A stretch of DNA of 13,911 nucleotides from Polaromonas sp. Its GTDB lineage: Bacteria > Pseudomonadota > Gammaproteobacteria > Burkholderiales > Burkholderiaceae_C. The position numbers were made by a program, and so were the translations under genes. Where the stretch lies: NCBI GenBank assembly GCA_023259235.1, contig JAHFQQ010000062.1:1-13911 (forward strand), read 5' to 3'. The notes under the pieces are model-generated. The model searched no databases and was not told where the DNA came from. It saw only the letters and a program-made list of their open reading frames with translations. Below, piece after piece: positions 7,573 to 13,911 of this stretch. Numbering within the stretch: the stretch's first letter is position 1; every line of letters starts with the position of its first letter.

Positions 7573-7631
7573 TTTTCATATATAAAATAGGTCTTTAGCC
7601 CGCGTAAGATATGTACAAGCAGCTATGAAAA
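7573..7631 (+). repeat. Repeat-like inverted element spanning the hisB-hisH gap and the hisH start codon
   Basis: TTTTCATA at 7573-7580 begins right after the hisB stop, and its exact reverse complement TATGAAAA lies at 7624-7631, where it contains the hisH ATG (7625-7627). The 43 bases between are AT-rich (ATATAAAATAGG, then TTTAGCCCGCGTAAG, then CAAGCAGC) and unlike the surrounding GC-rich coding sequence. The arrangement, ending in AAGCAGCTAT, resembles short mobile or REP-like intergenic elements I recall from Comamonadaceae genomes. No purine-rich ribosome-binding site is seen before the hisH ATG, so pairing of the arms could hide the start, or the element may simply have landed there. 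Function is not known. Confidence 0.45.
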
Positions 7632-8281
7632 AAGTGGCGGTAGTGGACTACGGCATGGGCAATCTGCGCTCCGTCACCCAGGCGGTGCTGCATGTGGCCG
7701 CCGACGCCGGGGTGGAAGTGGTGTGGGCGCGCACCGCCCAGGAGGTGATGGATGCCGAGCGCGTGGTCTTGCCCGGCCAAGGCGGCATGCGCGACTGCAT
7801 GCGCGAGCTGCATGCGTCGGGCATGTTCGACGCCGTGCTGCACGCCAGCGTGCACAAGCCGCTGATGGGCGTGTGTGTCGGCATGCAAATGCTGCTGGAC
7901 CACAGCGCAGAGCTTGACACCCCGTGCCTGGGACTGATTCCCGGCGAAGTGGTCAGGTTCGACCTGGCCGGGCAGGTGCAGCCCGACGGCAGCCGCTACA
8001 AGGTGCCGCAAATGGGCTGGAACCAGGTCTGGCGCAACAACCATGGCGGCCCCGCGCATCCGGTGTGGGGCGAGGTGCCGGACGGCAGCTACTTCTATTT
8101 TGTGCACAGCTACCATGCCAAACCGTCTGATGCGCGCCACAGTGTGGGCGAGACCGACTATGGACAGCGCTTTGCATCGGCGATTGCACGCGATAATATT
8201 TTCGCCACCCAGTTTCATCCCGAGAAAAGCGCCGAGCACGGTCTCTCCCTCTACCGCAACTTCCTTCGCTGGAATCCCTGA
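7625..8281 (+). CDS. hisH: Imidazole glycerol phosphate synthase, glutaminase subunit
   Basis: HisH is a class I glutamine amidotransferase that makes ammonia from glutamine and channels it to HisF. The 218-residue protein has the nucleophile Cys84 in LMGVCVGMQML, the oxyanion-strand PGQGGMRDCM motif at 50-59, and the His198/Glu200 pair in QFHPEKS; PQMGWNQV at 128-135 is the usual HisH interface stretch. N-terminus VAVVDYGMGNLRSV is typical. The motif around the cysteine is GVCVGMQ rather than the commoner GICLGMQ, a conservative change. The start codon sits inside a repeat-like inverted element and lacks a clear Shine-Dalgarno sequence. The partner hisF lies two genes downstream, after hisA. 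Confidence 0.96.
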   Translation: MKKVAVVDYGMGNLRSVTQAVLHVAADAGVEVVWARTAQEVMDAERVVLPGQGGMRDCMRELHASGMFDAVLHASVHKPLMGVCVGMQMLLDHSAELDTPCLGLIPGEVVRFDLAGQVQPDGSRYKVPQMGWNQVWRNNHGGPAHPVWGEVPDGSYFYFVHSYHAKPSDARHSVGETDYGQRFASAIARDNIFATQFHPEKSAEHGLSLYRNFLRWNP

Positions 8282-8344
8282 TTTCCCCCACCCGTTCGGC
8301 CTGAGCACATTTTTTGCTTATTTCTCCGAGCCACTTCCACCACC

Positions 8345-9085
8345 ATGCTTCTCATTCCTGCTATTGACCTCAAGGATGGCCACTGCGTTCGCCTCAAACA
8401 GGGCGACATGGACCAGTCCACCACATTCAGCGAAGACCCGGCCGCCATGGCGCGCAACTGGGTCGACAAGGGCGCGCGCCGCCTGCATCTGGTCGATTTG
8501 AACGGCGCGTTCGCGGGCAAGCCCAGAAACGAAGCGGCCATCAAGCGCATCCTCGCGGAAGTGGGCAGCGAGATTGATGTGCAGCTGGGCGGCGGCATCC
8601 GCGACCTCGACACCATTGAGCGCTACCTCGACGCCGGCCTGCGCTATGTCATCATCGGCACGGCAGCGGTGAAGAACCCGGGCTTTCTGCAGGACGCCTG
8701 CACCGCTTTTGGCGGCCATATCATCGTCGGCCTGGATGCGAAAGACGGCAGGGTCGCCACTGACGGCTGGAGCAAGCTGACCGGCCACGAAGTGGTCGAT
8801 CTGGGCCGGAAATTCCAGGACTATGGCGTCGAGGCCATTGTCTATACCGACATTGGCCGCGACGGCATGCTCAGCGGCATCAACATCGAAGCAACCGTGC
8901 GGCTGGCGCAAGCCCTGACGATTCCCGTCATCGCCTCTGGGGGGCTGTCGAACATGGCCGACATCGAAGCGCTGTGCGCCGTGGAAGACGAAGGCATTGA
9001 AGGCGTCATCTGCGGCCGCTCGATTTACAGCGGCGATCTGGATTTCGAGGCGGCGCAGGCGCGGGCGGATGAACTCAATGGCTAG
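8345..9085 (+). CDS. hisA: ProFAR isomerase (HisA)
   Basis: HisA opens the ribose ring of ProFAR by an Amadori rearrangement to give PRFAR, the substrate of HisF-HisH. The 246-residue protein is a (beta/alpha)8 barrel with both catalytic aspartates: Asp8 in IPAIDLKDG and Asp169 in YTDIGRDGMLSG. The two phosphate-binding halves, LGGGIRD (81-87) and ASGGLSN (197-203), show the internal duplication of the barrel. GLDAKDG at 129-135 and Trp142 fit HisA rather than HisF. The 63-base gap from hisH has no clear ribosome-binding site before the ATG at 8345; a run of pyrimidines and ACC triplets is there instead. A 254-base gap with repeat sequence follows. Confidence 0.96.
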   Translation: MLLIPAIDLKDGHCVRLKQGDMDQSTTFSEDPAAMARNWVDKGARRLHLVDLNGAFAGKPRNEAAIKRILAEVGSEIDVQLGGGIRDLDTIERYLDAGLRYVIIGTAAVKNPGFLQDACTAFGGHIIVGLDAKDGRVATDGWSKLTGHEVVDLGRKFQDYGVEAIVYTDIGRDGMLSGINIEATVRLAQALTIPVIASGGLSNMADIEALCAVEDEGIEGVICGRSIYSGDLDFEAAQARADELNG

Positions 9086-9091
9086 AAATAT

Positions 9092-9290
9092 GGCCCCCAC
9101 GCTTGCCGCTTTGCGTACTGCGCGAGGCCTTGCAAGCCGAAGCTCGCGAGACGTTTCGCGTCTGCCCGCCTGTCCAATTTTGCTCAAGCGGGCTTGGAGT
9201 GAGGAGTTTCATGCCATTACCCCTTGACTTGAAACACAGTTGCTCGGGGGGTGGCCATGCTTGGGGCGGCCCGGCGCGGCAGCTGCTGGC
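9092..9290 (+). repeat. Dispersed intergenic repeat, copy B, apparently split, in the hisA-hisF gap
   Basis: Positions 9092-9123 match 12248-12279 in the tatA-tatB gap with 4 mismatches in 32. Later, GCGGCCCGGC (9266-9275) and CTGCTGGC (9283-9290) match 12304-12313 and 12333-12340 of the same other copy. In the tatA-tatB copy the halves are 24 bases apart; here they are 142 apart, so about 118 extra bases lie inside. That insert holds small hairpins (AGACG 9149-9153 with CGTCT 9159-9163; GCCCGC 9164-9169 with GCGGGC 9188-9193) and no convincing gene. GAAGG at 9325-9329, after the repeat, can serve hisF. Confidence 0.55.
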
Positions 9291-9339
9291 TACCGTGGTT
9301 ATCACAGCCTGTGCGCTGCCCGGCGAAGGTTGACCCGCA

Positions 9340-10119
<780 letters not shown>

Positions 10120-10150
10120 ATTTTTTCGTAACCACGCGGGTGGGAGTAGA

Positions 10151-10241
10151 AGCTTCCAACGCAAAGACGCAAAAGCGCAAAGAATGCAAAGGAAAATATT
10201 TTTGACGCCTTGGCGTACTTGGCGTCTTGGCGTCGGAAGCT
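10151..10241 (+). repeat. 91-bp imperfect palindrome of CGCAAAG / CTTGGCG units, hisF-hisI gap
   Basis: The ends are the exact inverted pair AGCTTCC (10151-10157) and GGAAGCT (10235-10241). The left arm repeats CGCAAAG-like units (10160-10191) every 8-10 bases; the right arm repeats TTGGCGT units (10209-10234), which on the other strand read CGCCAAG. The middle is AAAATATTTT (10193-10202). Folded as RNA the arms pair unit by unit with a regular A-G mismatch. Periodic CGCAAAG palindromes are, as I recall, a widespread intergenic repeat class in proteobacteria that is often mistranslated as lysine/arginine-rich small proteins. It ends 37 bases before the hisI ATG. Confidence 0.7.
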
Positions 10242-10278
10242 GGTCTTCGTCGGTGAGCAATCGGGGACAATACAAGTC

Positions 10279-10668
10279 ATGAACTGGTTAAGCGAAATTC
10301 GATGGGACGACCAGGGCCTGGTCCCGGTCATCGCGCAGGAAGCCACCAGCGGCGACGTGCTGATGTTTGCCTGGATGAACCGGGCGGCGCTGCAGCAAAC
10401 CGCCGAGCTGGGTCAGGCGGTCTATTTCAGCCGCTCGCGCGGGCGTTTGTGGCACAAGGGCGAAGAGTCCGGCCACTGGCAGACCGTGCATGAAATCCGG
10501 CTCGACTGCGACAATGACGTGATTTTGCTCAAGGTGACGCAACTGGGCCATGAGCCGGGGATTGCCTGCCACACCGGTCGCCATAGCTGTTTTTTCCAGC
10601 TTTACAAAGATGGCCAATGGGTCGCCACCGAGCCGGTGTTGAAAGATCCCGGCAGCATCTATAAATAG
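10279..10668 (+). CDS. hisI: Phosphoribosyl-AMP cyclohydrolase
   Basis: HisI opens the adenine ring of phosphoribosyl-AMP, the third step of the pathway. The 129-residue protein is the single-domain form, separate from HisE. Metal-binding residues are present: the Asp76-Cys77-Asp78-x-Asp80 cluster in RLDCDND, and Cys97 and Cys104 in IACHTGRHSCFF. SRSRGRLWHKGEESGHWQ (51-68) is the family signature. The ATG at 10279 gives the usual MNWLSEIRWDDQGLVPVI start. A longer reading from 10210 would add 23 residues translated from the upstream palindromic repeat and is rejected. The ribosome-binding site is weak. hisE follows 17 bases downstream. Confidence 0.96.
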   Translation: MNWLSEIRWDDQGLVPVIAQEATSGDVLMFAWMNRAALQQTAELGQAVYFSRSRGRLWHKGEESGHWQTVHEIRLDCDNDVILLKVTQLGHEPGIACHTGRHSCFFQLYKDGQWVATEPVLKDPGSIYK

Positions 10669-10685
10669 TCAGCACTCAAGCCACC

Positions 10686-11078
10686 ATGCCCTCCAACGAC
10701 ACCTTCAAGCGCCTGGCGCAAATCATTGAAAGCCGCAAACCAGCCCGGGGCGGCGATCCGGACAGCAGCTATGTGGCGCGCCTGTTGCACCGGGGCCCTG
10801 ATGCATTTTTGAAAAAGATCGGCGAGGAAGCCACCGAAACCGTAATGGCCGCCAAGGACATTGACCATGGCGGCGCCACCCCCGAACTCAAGGGCAGGCT
10901 GGTCGGCGAAGTCGCTGACCTGTGGTTTCACAGTCTGATTGCACTGGCCTATTACGATTTGAGCCCGGCCGACGTGATGGCCGAGCTGGAGCGCCGCGAA
11001 GGCACCAGCGGCATTGAAGAAAAAGCGTTGCGCAAGGCGCAACACCGCGCTGCCCGCGAGAGCGCTGAAAAGCCCTGA
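10686..11078 (+). CDS. hisE: Phosphoribosyl-ATP pyrophosphatase
   Basis: HisE hydrolyses phosphoribosyl-ATP to phosphoribosyl-AMP and pyrophosphate, the second step. The 130-residue protein is an all-alpha MazG/HisE-type NTP pyrophosphatase: the helix FLKKIGEEATETVMAAK carries Glu47, Glu48 and Glu51, and GEVADLWFHSLIAL carries Glu75 and Asp78, the magnesium-binding ExxE/ExxD set. The Arg/Ala-rich C-terminal tail after about residue 105 extends past the core. It is encoded separately from hisI, as is common in Alpha- and Betaproteobacteria, with a 17-base gap. It is the last histidine gene of the cluster; a membrane-protein gene follows after 15 bases and is probably cotranscribed. Confidence 0.95.
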   Translation: MPSNDTFKRLAQIIESRKPARGGDPDSSYVARLLHRGPDAFLKKIGEEATETVMAAKDIDHGGATPELKGRLVGEVADLWFHSLIALAYYDLSPADVMAELERREGTSGIEEKALRKAQHRAARESAEKP

Positions 11079-11093
11079 ATCGGGACTTGCACC

Positions 11094-11444
11094 ATGGAAA
11101 CCAATCTGGCTGAATTCGAAAGCAAAACCCCCAACGACCGTATCGTCATGCATGTGCTTTATGGCCTGCACACGCTGGCCTGGTTCAGCGGCGGCATTTT
11201 TGCGGTGATTGCTCTCATCATCAATTACGTCCGGCGCGCCGACGAGTCGGATGCCTTGTATCTTGACCACCACAACTACATGATTCGCACCTTCTGGTGG
11301 ACGCTGCTGTGGCTGGTCGTGCTTTCGCCCCTTTGGCTGATACTGGTGCTTCCTGGTGCGATGGCCTACTTTATTGTCTGGCTCTGGTACCTGTACCGGT
11401 GCGTGCGCGGCTGGATGTGCTTTAACAGCAACCGCCTCACCTGA
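11094..11444 (+). CDS. Small uncharacterised membrane protein (DUF4870-like)
   Basis: This 116-residue protein has a polar N-terminus (METNLAEFESKTPNDR), a long hydrophobic segment at about 18-46, a charged loop (RRADESDALYLDHH, 47-60), and one or two hydrophobic segments between about 67 and 103, ending in a basic tail. The loop leading into the second segment, HHNYMIRTFWWTLLW, resembles the HxxxxIRTFW stretch of DUF4870-type membrane proteins; that match is from memory. The role is unknown. It starts 15 bases after hisE and ends 23 bases before the HIT gene, so it sits inside the same transcription unit without an evident link to histidine synthesis. The gene is almost certainly real: codon usage matches its neighbours and the topology is coherent. 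Confidence 0.8.
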   Translation: METNLAEFESKTPNDRIVMHVLYGLHTLAWFSGGIFAVIALIINYVRRADESDALYLDHHNYMIRTFWWTLLWLVVLSPLWLILVLPGAMAYFIVWLWYLYRCVRGWMCFNSNRLT

Positions 11445-11467
11445 ACAACTTTTTGCGGACCGATCCC

Positions 11468-11827
11468 ATGAGCCATTCCGACAACTGCGTCTTCTGCAAA
11501 ATCGCCAACGGCGCCATTCCCAGCCGCAAGGTTTATGAAGACGCTGAACTGTTCGCGTTTCACGACATCAAACCTTGGGCTCCGGTGCATTTCCTGATCA
11601 TTCCCAAGGTGCATATCCCTTCGCTGGCCCAGGTTGGCACCGAGCATGAAACGCTGCTTGGGCGCATGATGGTGCTGGCGCCCCGACTGGCGCTGGAGCA
11701 GGGCTGTAACCCCTATCCCGATGGTGGTTTCCGTGTCGTGGTCAATACTGGCGCGGAAGGCGGGCAAGATGTGCATCATCTGCATATCCATGTCATCGGC
11801 GGCCCCAGGCCCTGGCTGAAAGGCTAG
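11468..11827 (+). CDS. hinT: HIT family nucleotide-binding hydrolase (HinT-like)
   Basis: The 119-residue protein is a histidine-triad hydrolase of the HinT branch, which cleaves purine nucleoside phosphoramidates such as AMP-lysine. The triad is His104, His106 and His108 in DVHHLHIHVIGG; the N-terminal CVFCKIANGAIPS carries Cys7 and Cys10 at the usual zinc-site positions, followed by VYEDAELFAFHDIKPWAPVH, with PKVHI at 46-50. Length matches bacterial HinT. The ATG at 11468 gives the standard MSHSDNCVFCKI start; a TTG at 11453 in frame would add five residues and is less likely. HinT genes lie beside his or tat genes in several Betaproteobacteria. A weak hairpin follows. Confidence 0.93.
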   Translation: MSHSDNCVFCKIANGAIPSRKVYEDAELFAFHDIKPWAPVHFLIIPKVHIPSLAQVGTEHETLLGRMMVLAPRLALEQGCNPYPDGGFRVVVNTGAEGGQDVHHLHIHVIGGPRPWLKG

Positions 11828-11902
11828 CATGGATTTCGGTGCACGGATCCGGGAACCCGTGGGCTGGCTGAGGAACCAACCCGCGAAACAACAGGTCTGA
11901 TC

Positions 11903-11924
11903 GGGGCCGCCCCACGGGGCCTTT
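11903..11924 (+). terminator. Possible weak terminator between hinT and tatA
   Basis: GGGG (11903-11906), CCCC (11910-11913) and GGGG (11916-11919) can form two competing short hairpins; the second, GCCC-CACG-GGGC, is followed by CTTTAG. The stem is short and the T-run minimal. TAGAAT at 11924-11929 looks like a -10 box but no good -35 lies upstream. The 157-base gap is the most likely place for tatABC to gain its own promoter. Confidence 0.25.
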
Positions 11925-11984
11925 AGAATCGGGTGAGTTGTCTGCATATTTGCAAGAGCTGTAACGACGCAATAGGAGTAAATC

Positions 11985-12239
11985 ATGGGTGGACTTTCCA
12001 TTTGGCACTGGCTGATCGTGCTGTTGATCGTGGTGATGGTGTTTGGCACCAAAAAGCTGAGGAACATGGGCAGTGACCTGGGCGGCGCGGTCAAGGGCTT
12101 CAAGGACGGCATGAGGGAAGGCGGGCAGGCTGACGCCGGCGACAAATCCGCGGCGCCGGCCGCTCAGGTCACCAATTCCCAGACCGCCGACACGTCTGAC
12201 AAGACGACCATCGATGTTGAAGCCCGGCAGAAGTCCTGA
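11985..12239 (+). CDS. tatA: Sec-independent protein translocase subunit TatA
   Basis: TatA forms the oligomeric part of the twin-arginine translocase that moves folded proteins across the inner membrane. The 84-residue protein has the canonical plan: a short N-terminal transmembrane helix (about 5-20, SIWHWLIVLLIVVMVF), the hinge FGTKKLRNMGSDLG, an amphipathic helix with GGAVKGFKDGM, and a polar, disordered tail. It lacks the glutamate/proline hinge of TatB (GPEKLP), which separates it from the next gene. AGGAG at 11974-11978, six bases upstream, supports the ATG at 11985, the best ribosome-binding site in the window, in keeping with the high TatA stoichiometry. The gap to tatB is 171 bases, unusually long, and holds a repeat. 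Confidence 0.96.
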   Translation: MGGLSIWHWLIVLLIVVMVFGTKKLRNMGSDLGGAVKGFKDGMREGGQADAGDKSAAPAAQVTNSQTADTSDKTTIDVEARQKS

Positions 12240-12245
12240 AAAATG

Positions 12246-12340
12246 TTGGCCCCCACGCTTGCCACTTCGTGTGCTGCGCTGCCCCCCGGGGGGCGCTGCG
12301 CCCGCGGCCCGGCAAAGCCGGTTCCGCGGCCCCTGCTGGC
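12246..12340 (+). repeat. Dispersed intergenic repeat, copy C (complete-looking), tatA-tatB gap
   Basis: The copy starts seven bases after the tatA stop with TTGGCCCCCACGCTTGCC (12246-12263). It contains the loopless perfect palindrome GCCCCCCGGGGGGC (12281-12294), then the hairpin CCGGC-AAA-GCCGG (12309-12321) flanked by CCGCGG on both sides (12302-12307 and 12324-12329), and ends near CTGCTGGC (12333-12340). It shares its left and right parts with the hisA-hisF copy. The dense GC pairing predicts very stable RNA structure between the tatA and tatB messages, which could favour tatA expression over tatB by protecting the tatA 3' end; that is inference. Confidence 0.65.
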
Positions 12341-12410
12341 GTGAAGAGCAAGTCCCACGCCAAGACGCAAGCGCGCTTTTCACTTCGCGTGAACCTCGAA
12401 ACGACCGCGC

Positions 12411-12887
12411 ATGATTGACCTCGGCATCTCCAAATTGGCACTGATCGGTGCCGTGGCGCTGATTGTGATCGGGCCGGAGAAGCTGCCGCGCGTGGCCCGT
12501 ACCGTGGGTATGCTGCTGGGCAAGGCACAGCGCTATGTCGCCGACGTCAAGCAGGAAGTGAACCGGTCAATGGAGCTCGATGAACTCAAGAAAATGAAAG
12601 AGACCGTCGAGGGCGCAGTCCGCGACGTTGAAAAATCGGTTCAGACCAACGCCAGCGAATTTGAAAAATCATTTTCCGATGCTGACCCATCGGCTTCCAG
12701 CTCAGCCAGCACCGAATTGCCCGGTTTCGAGATCTTTCCGGAATACCGGCACCCACGCAAGAAGTGGCGGCTCAGGCAGGGTGCAACACCGCAGTGGTAC
12801 AAGGCCCGTTCGGGTGTACGCACCAAGGCACTGTCCGGCGCCGCCCGGGTGGCGCGTTTTCGCCCGCAGCCGGGACGCAATGCCTGA
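12411..12887 (+). CDS. tatB: Sec-independent protein translocase subunit TatB
   Basis: TatB pairs with TatC to form the receptor for twin-arginine signal peptides. The 158-residue protein begins MIDLGISKLALIGAVALIVIG, a short membrane helix with the conserved TatB glutamate/proline hinge GPEKLPRVART, then a long amphipathic and charged helix (about 28-90) with LLGKAQRYVADVKQEVNRSM. A Ser/Ala-rich linker (93-102) leads to a basic, aromatic tail (EYRHPRKKWRLR, then TPQWYKARSGVRTKAL) not found in enterobacterial TatB; a similar tail seems familiar from other Burkholderiales. The ATG at 12411 has no strong Shine-Dalgarno sequence. It is separated from tatA by a repeat and from tatC by a 74-base T-rich gap. 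Confidence 0.95.
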   Translation: MIDLGISKLALIGAVALIVIGPEKLPRVARTVGMLLGKAQRYVADVKQEVNRSMELDELKKMKETVEGAVRDVEKSVQTNASEFEKSFSDADPSASSSASTELPGFEIFPEYRHPRKKWRLRQGATPQWYKARSGVRTKALSGAARVARFRPQPGRNA

Positions 12888-12961
12888 CCTGGCCGATTTT
12901 CTTTTGATTTTTTCCTGTTTTCGCGCACTCCGGCGCACCTCTTTCAGCGCAAAATTCCTTC

Positions 12962-13762
12962 ATGAGCGACCCCCACACCGACAAGCCTGACGAACTCGCG
13001 GGCACCGAGCAACCCTTTGTGCAGCACCTCGTGGAACTGCGCGACCGGATGATCAAGGCGGTGATAGCGATTGGTATCGCCGCAGCTGTGCTGGCGCTGT
13101 TTCCCGGACCGGGCGCGCTGTATGACCTGATGGCGGCGCCGCTGGTGGCCAGCCTGCCCAAGGGAGCCACGCTGATTGCCACCAATGTCGTCTCGCCATT
13201 CGTGGTGCCGATCAAGATCCTTTTCATGGCCGCGTTCCTGATTGCGCTGCCAGTGGTGCTCTACCAGATCTGGGCGTTTGTGGCGCCAGGCCTTTACTCG
13301 CACGAGAAAAGGCTCATCATGCCGCTGGTGGTTTCCAGTACCGTGCTGTTTTTTGTGGGCGTGGCGTTTTGCTACTACTTTGTGTTTGGCAAGGTCTTCA
13401 GGTTCATCCAGAGTTTTGCCCCCAAATCAATCACTGCGGCACCAGACATTGAGGAATACCTCAACTTTGTGCTCGGCATGTTCCTGGCGTTCGGCCTGGC
13501 GTTCGAGGTGCCGATTGCAGTGATCCTGCTGGTGCGCATGGGCGTGCTCAGTGTGGCCCAGTTGCGCCAGTACCGGGGCTATTTCTGGGTGCTTGCGGCC
13601 ATTGGCACGGCGCTGGTCACCCCGCCAGACGCGGGCTCCATGATCATGCTGCTGGGGGTCGTGGGCGGCCTTTACGAGATGGGCATTGTGGCGGCGCAAA
13701 TATTCGTCAAGCACACCAAGGCGTCAGAAGATGACAGCGACACGGAGGCGGCCAAGCCCTGA
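12962..13762 (+). CDS. tatC: Sec-independent protein translocase subunit TatC
   Basis: TatC is the six-helix inner-membrane protein that recognises the twin-arginine motif. The 266-residue sequence has the cytoplasmic N-terminal signature HLVELRDRM (22-30), the first cytoplasmic loop signature YQIWAFVAPGLYSHEKR (101-117) with Glu115 at the signal-peptide-binding position, the membrane glutamate Glu182 in AFEVPI, and TPPD (220-223) before the last helices, with YEMG at 238-241. An acidic tail (KASEDDSDTEAAKP) closes it. The ATG at 12962 follows a pyrimidine-rich leader without a Shine-Dalgarno sequence; an ATG at codon 30 would lose the signature and is rejected. It converges with the protease gene, 13 bases away. 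Confidence 0.97.
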   Translation: MSDPHTDKPDELAGTEQPFVQHLVELRDRMIKAVIAIGIAAAVLALFPGPGALYDLMAAPLVASLPKGATLIATNVVSPFVVPIKILFMAAFLIALPVVLYQIWAFVAPGLYSHEKRLIMPLVVSSTVLFFVGVAFCYYFVFGKVFRFIQSFAPKSITAAPDIEEYLNFVLGMFLAFGLAFEVPIAVILLVRMGVLSVAQLRQYRGYFWVLAAIGTALVTPPDAGSMIMLLGVVGGLYEMGIVAAQIFVKHTKASEDDSDTEAAKP

Positions 13763-13769
13763 AGCCGCC
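13747..13769. terminator. Hairpin at the tatC end, possible two-way terminator
   Basis: GGCGGC (13747-13752) and GCCGCC (13764-13769) form a 6-bp stem with an 11-base loop that contains the tatC stop codon. It lies between two convergent genes only 13 bases apart, where a shared terminator would be expected. No T-run follows on either strand, so the call is weak. Confidence 0.35.
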
Positions 13770-13775
13770 GAATCC

Positions 13776-13911
13776 TCAACGCTGAATCTTCGGCCGCTGG
13801 CGCTTGCCCGGCGTGACCGGTATCTCGGTCTGACCATCTTCGCGCAGCACAGTCAACGGTGCCGGCGTGCCGGGCTTGAGGCTTGCCACGGCGGTCAGCA
13901 ACTGGCTTACA
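13776..13911 (-). CDS. Do-like (DegP/DegQ) serine protease, C-terminal end (partial)
   Basis: On the minus strand the last 44 codons of a gene read from the window edge to a TGA at 13776-13778. The peptide SQLLTAVASLKPGTPAPL, followed by TVLREDG and TEIPVTPGKRQRPK, is the last strand-helix-strand of a PDZ domain plus a basic tail, as at the end of S1C-type Do proteases (DegP, DegQ, MucD), where the helix S.LL.AV and the TV.R.G..... V..G pattern recur. Such proteases degrade or refold damaged proteins in the periplasm. Only the C-terminus is in the window, so the catalytic triad and signal peptide cannot be checked. The gene converges with tatC. Confidence 0.7.
   Translation of the reverse strand, partial: VSQLLTAVASLKPGTPAPLTVLREDGQTEIPVTPGKRQRPKIQR

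Noticed and set aside
9103..9333. 76-residue open frame in the hisA-hisF gap
   Set aside because: It is made largely of the dispersed repeat, has no ribosome-binding site, and shows no coherent fold or hydrophobic pattern.
10151..10241. Possible CRISPR array (periodic short units)
   Set aside because: Units are 8-10 bases apart with no spacers, the whole is a palindrome, and there are no cas genes.
11924..11929. TAGAAT as a tatA promoter -10 box
   Set aside because: No acceptable -35 sequence lies 15-19 bases upstream, so the promoter cannot be supported from sequence alone.

Overview
The window reads as a chromosomal housekeeping region of a GC-rich betaproteobacterium, most likely Burkholderiales, family Comamonadaceae (Polaromonas/Rhodoferax-like). 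The reasons are the gene order mla - ABC exporter - bolA/ibaG - murA - hisGDCB-HAFIE - hinT - tatABC - trypsin-like protease, the short HisG form, and intergenic repeats containing GCCCCCACGCTTG, which I associate with that family. The assignment rests on gene order and remembered protein families, not on a search.

Layout. 1-416: the 3' end of mlaC and all of mlaB, parts of the Mla phospholipid-transport system of the outer membrane. 519-2230: a two-gene ABC-2 type exporter (ATPase and permease, YadG/YadH-like). 2256-3805: a BolA/IbaG-type protein and murA, the first committed enzyme of peptidoglycan synthesis. 3861-11078: a nearly complete histidine operon, hisG-hisD-hisC-hisB, then hisH-hisA-hisF-hisI-hisE; hisZ, needed by the short HisG, and histidinol-phosphate phosphatase are not here. 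11094-11827: a small membrane protein (DUF4870-like) and a HIT-family nucleotide hydrolase. 11985-13762: tatA, tatB and tatC, the twin-arginine translocase. 13776-13911: on the minus strand, the C-terminal end of a Do-like (DegP/DegQ) serine protease, convergent with tatC.

Everything from mlaC to tatC runs on the + strand. Four junctions overlap by 4 bases (mlaC/mlaB, exporter ATPase/permease, hisD/hisC, hisC/hisB), suggesting translational coupling. No stretch longer than about 255 bases lacks a gene.

The coding content is conventional and I see no undescribed multi-gene system. What is unusual lies between the genes. Most of the wider gaps carry repeat-like or hairpin sequence: a perfect 10-bp hairpin before the exporter; three copies of a GCCCCCACGCTTG repeat just after the stops of murA, hisA and tatA (the hisA copy apparently split by about 120 bases); a repeat-like element whose right arm contains the hisH start codon; and a 91-bp palindrome of CGCAAAG/CTTGGCG units just before hisI.
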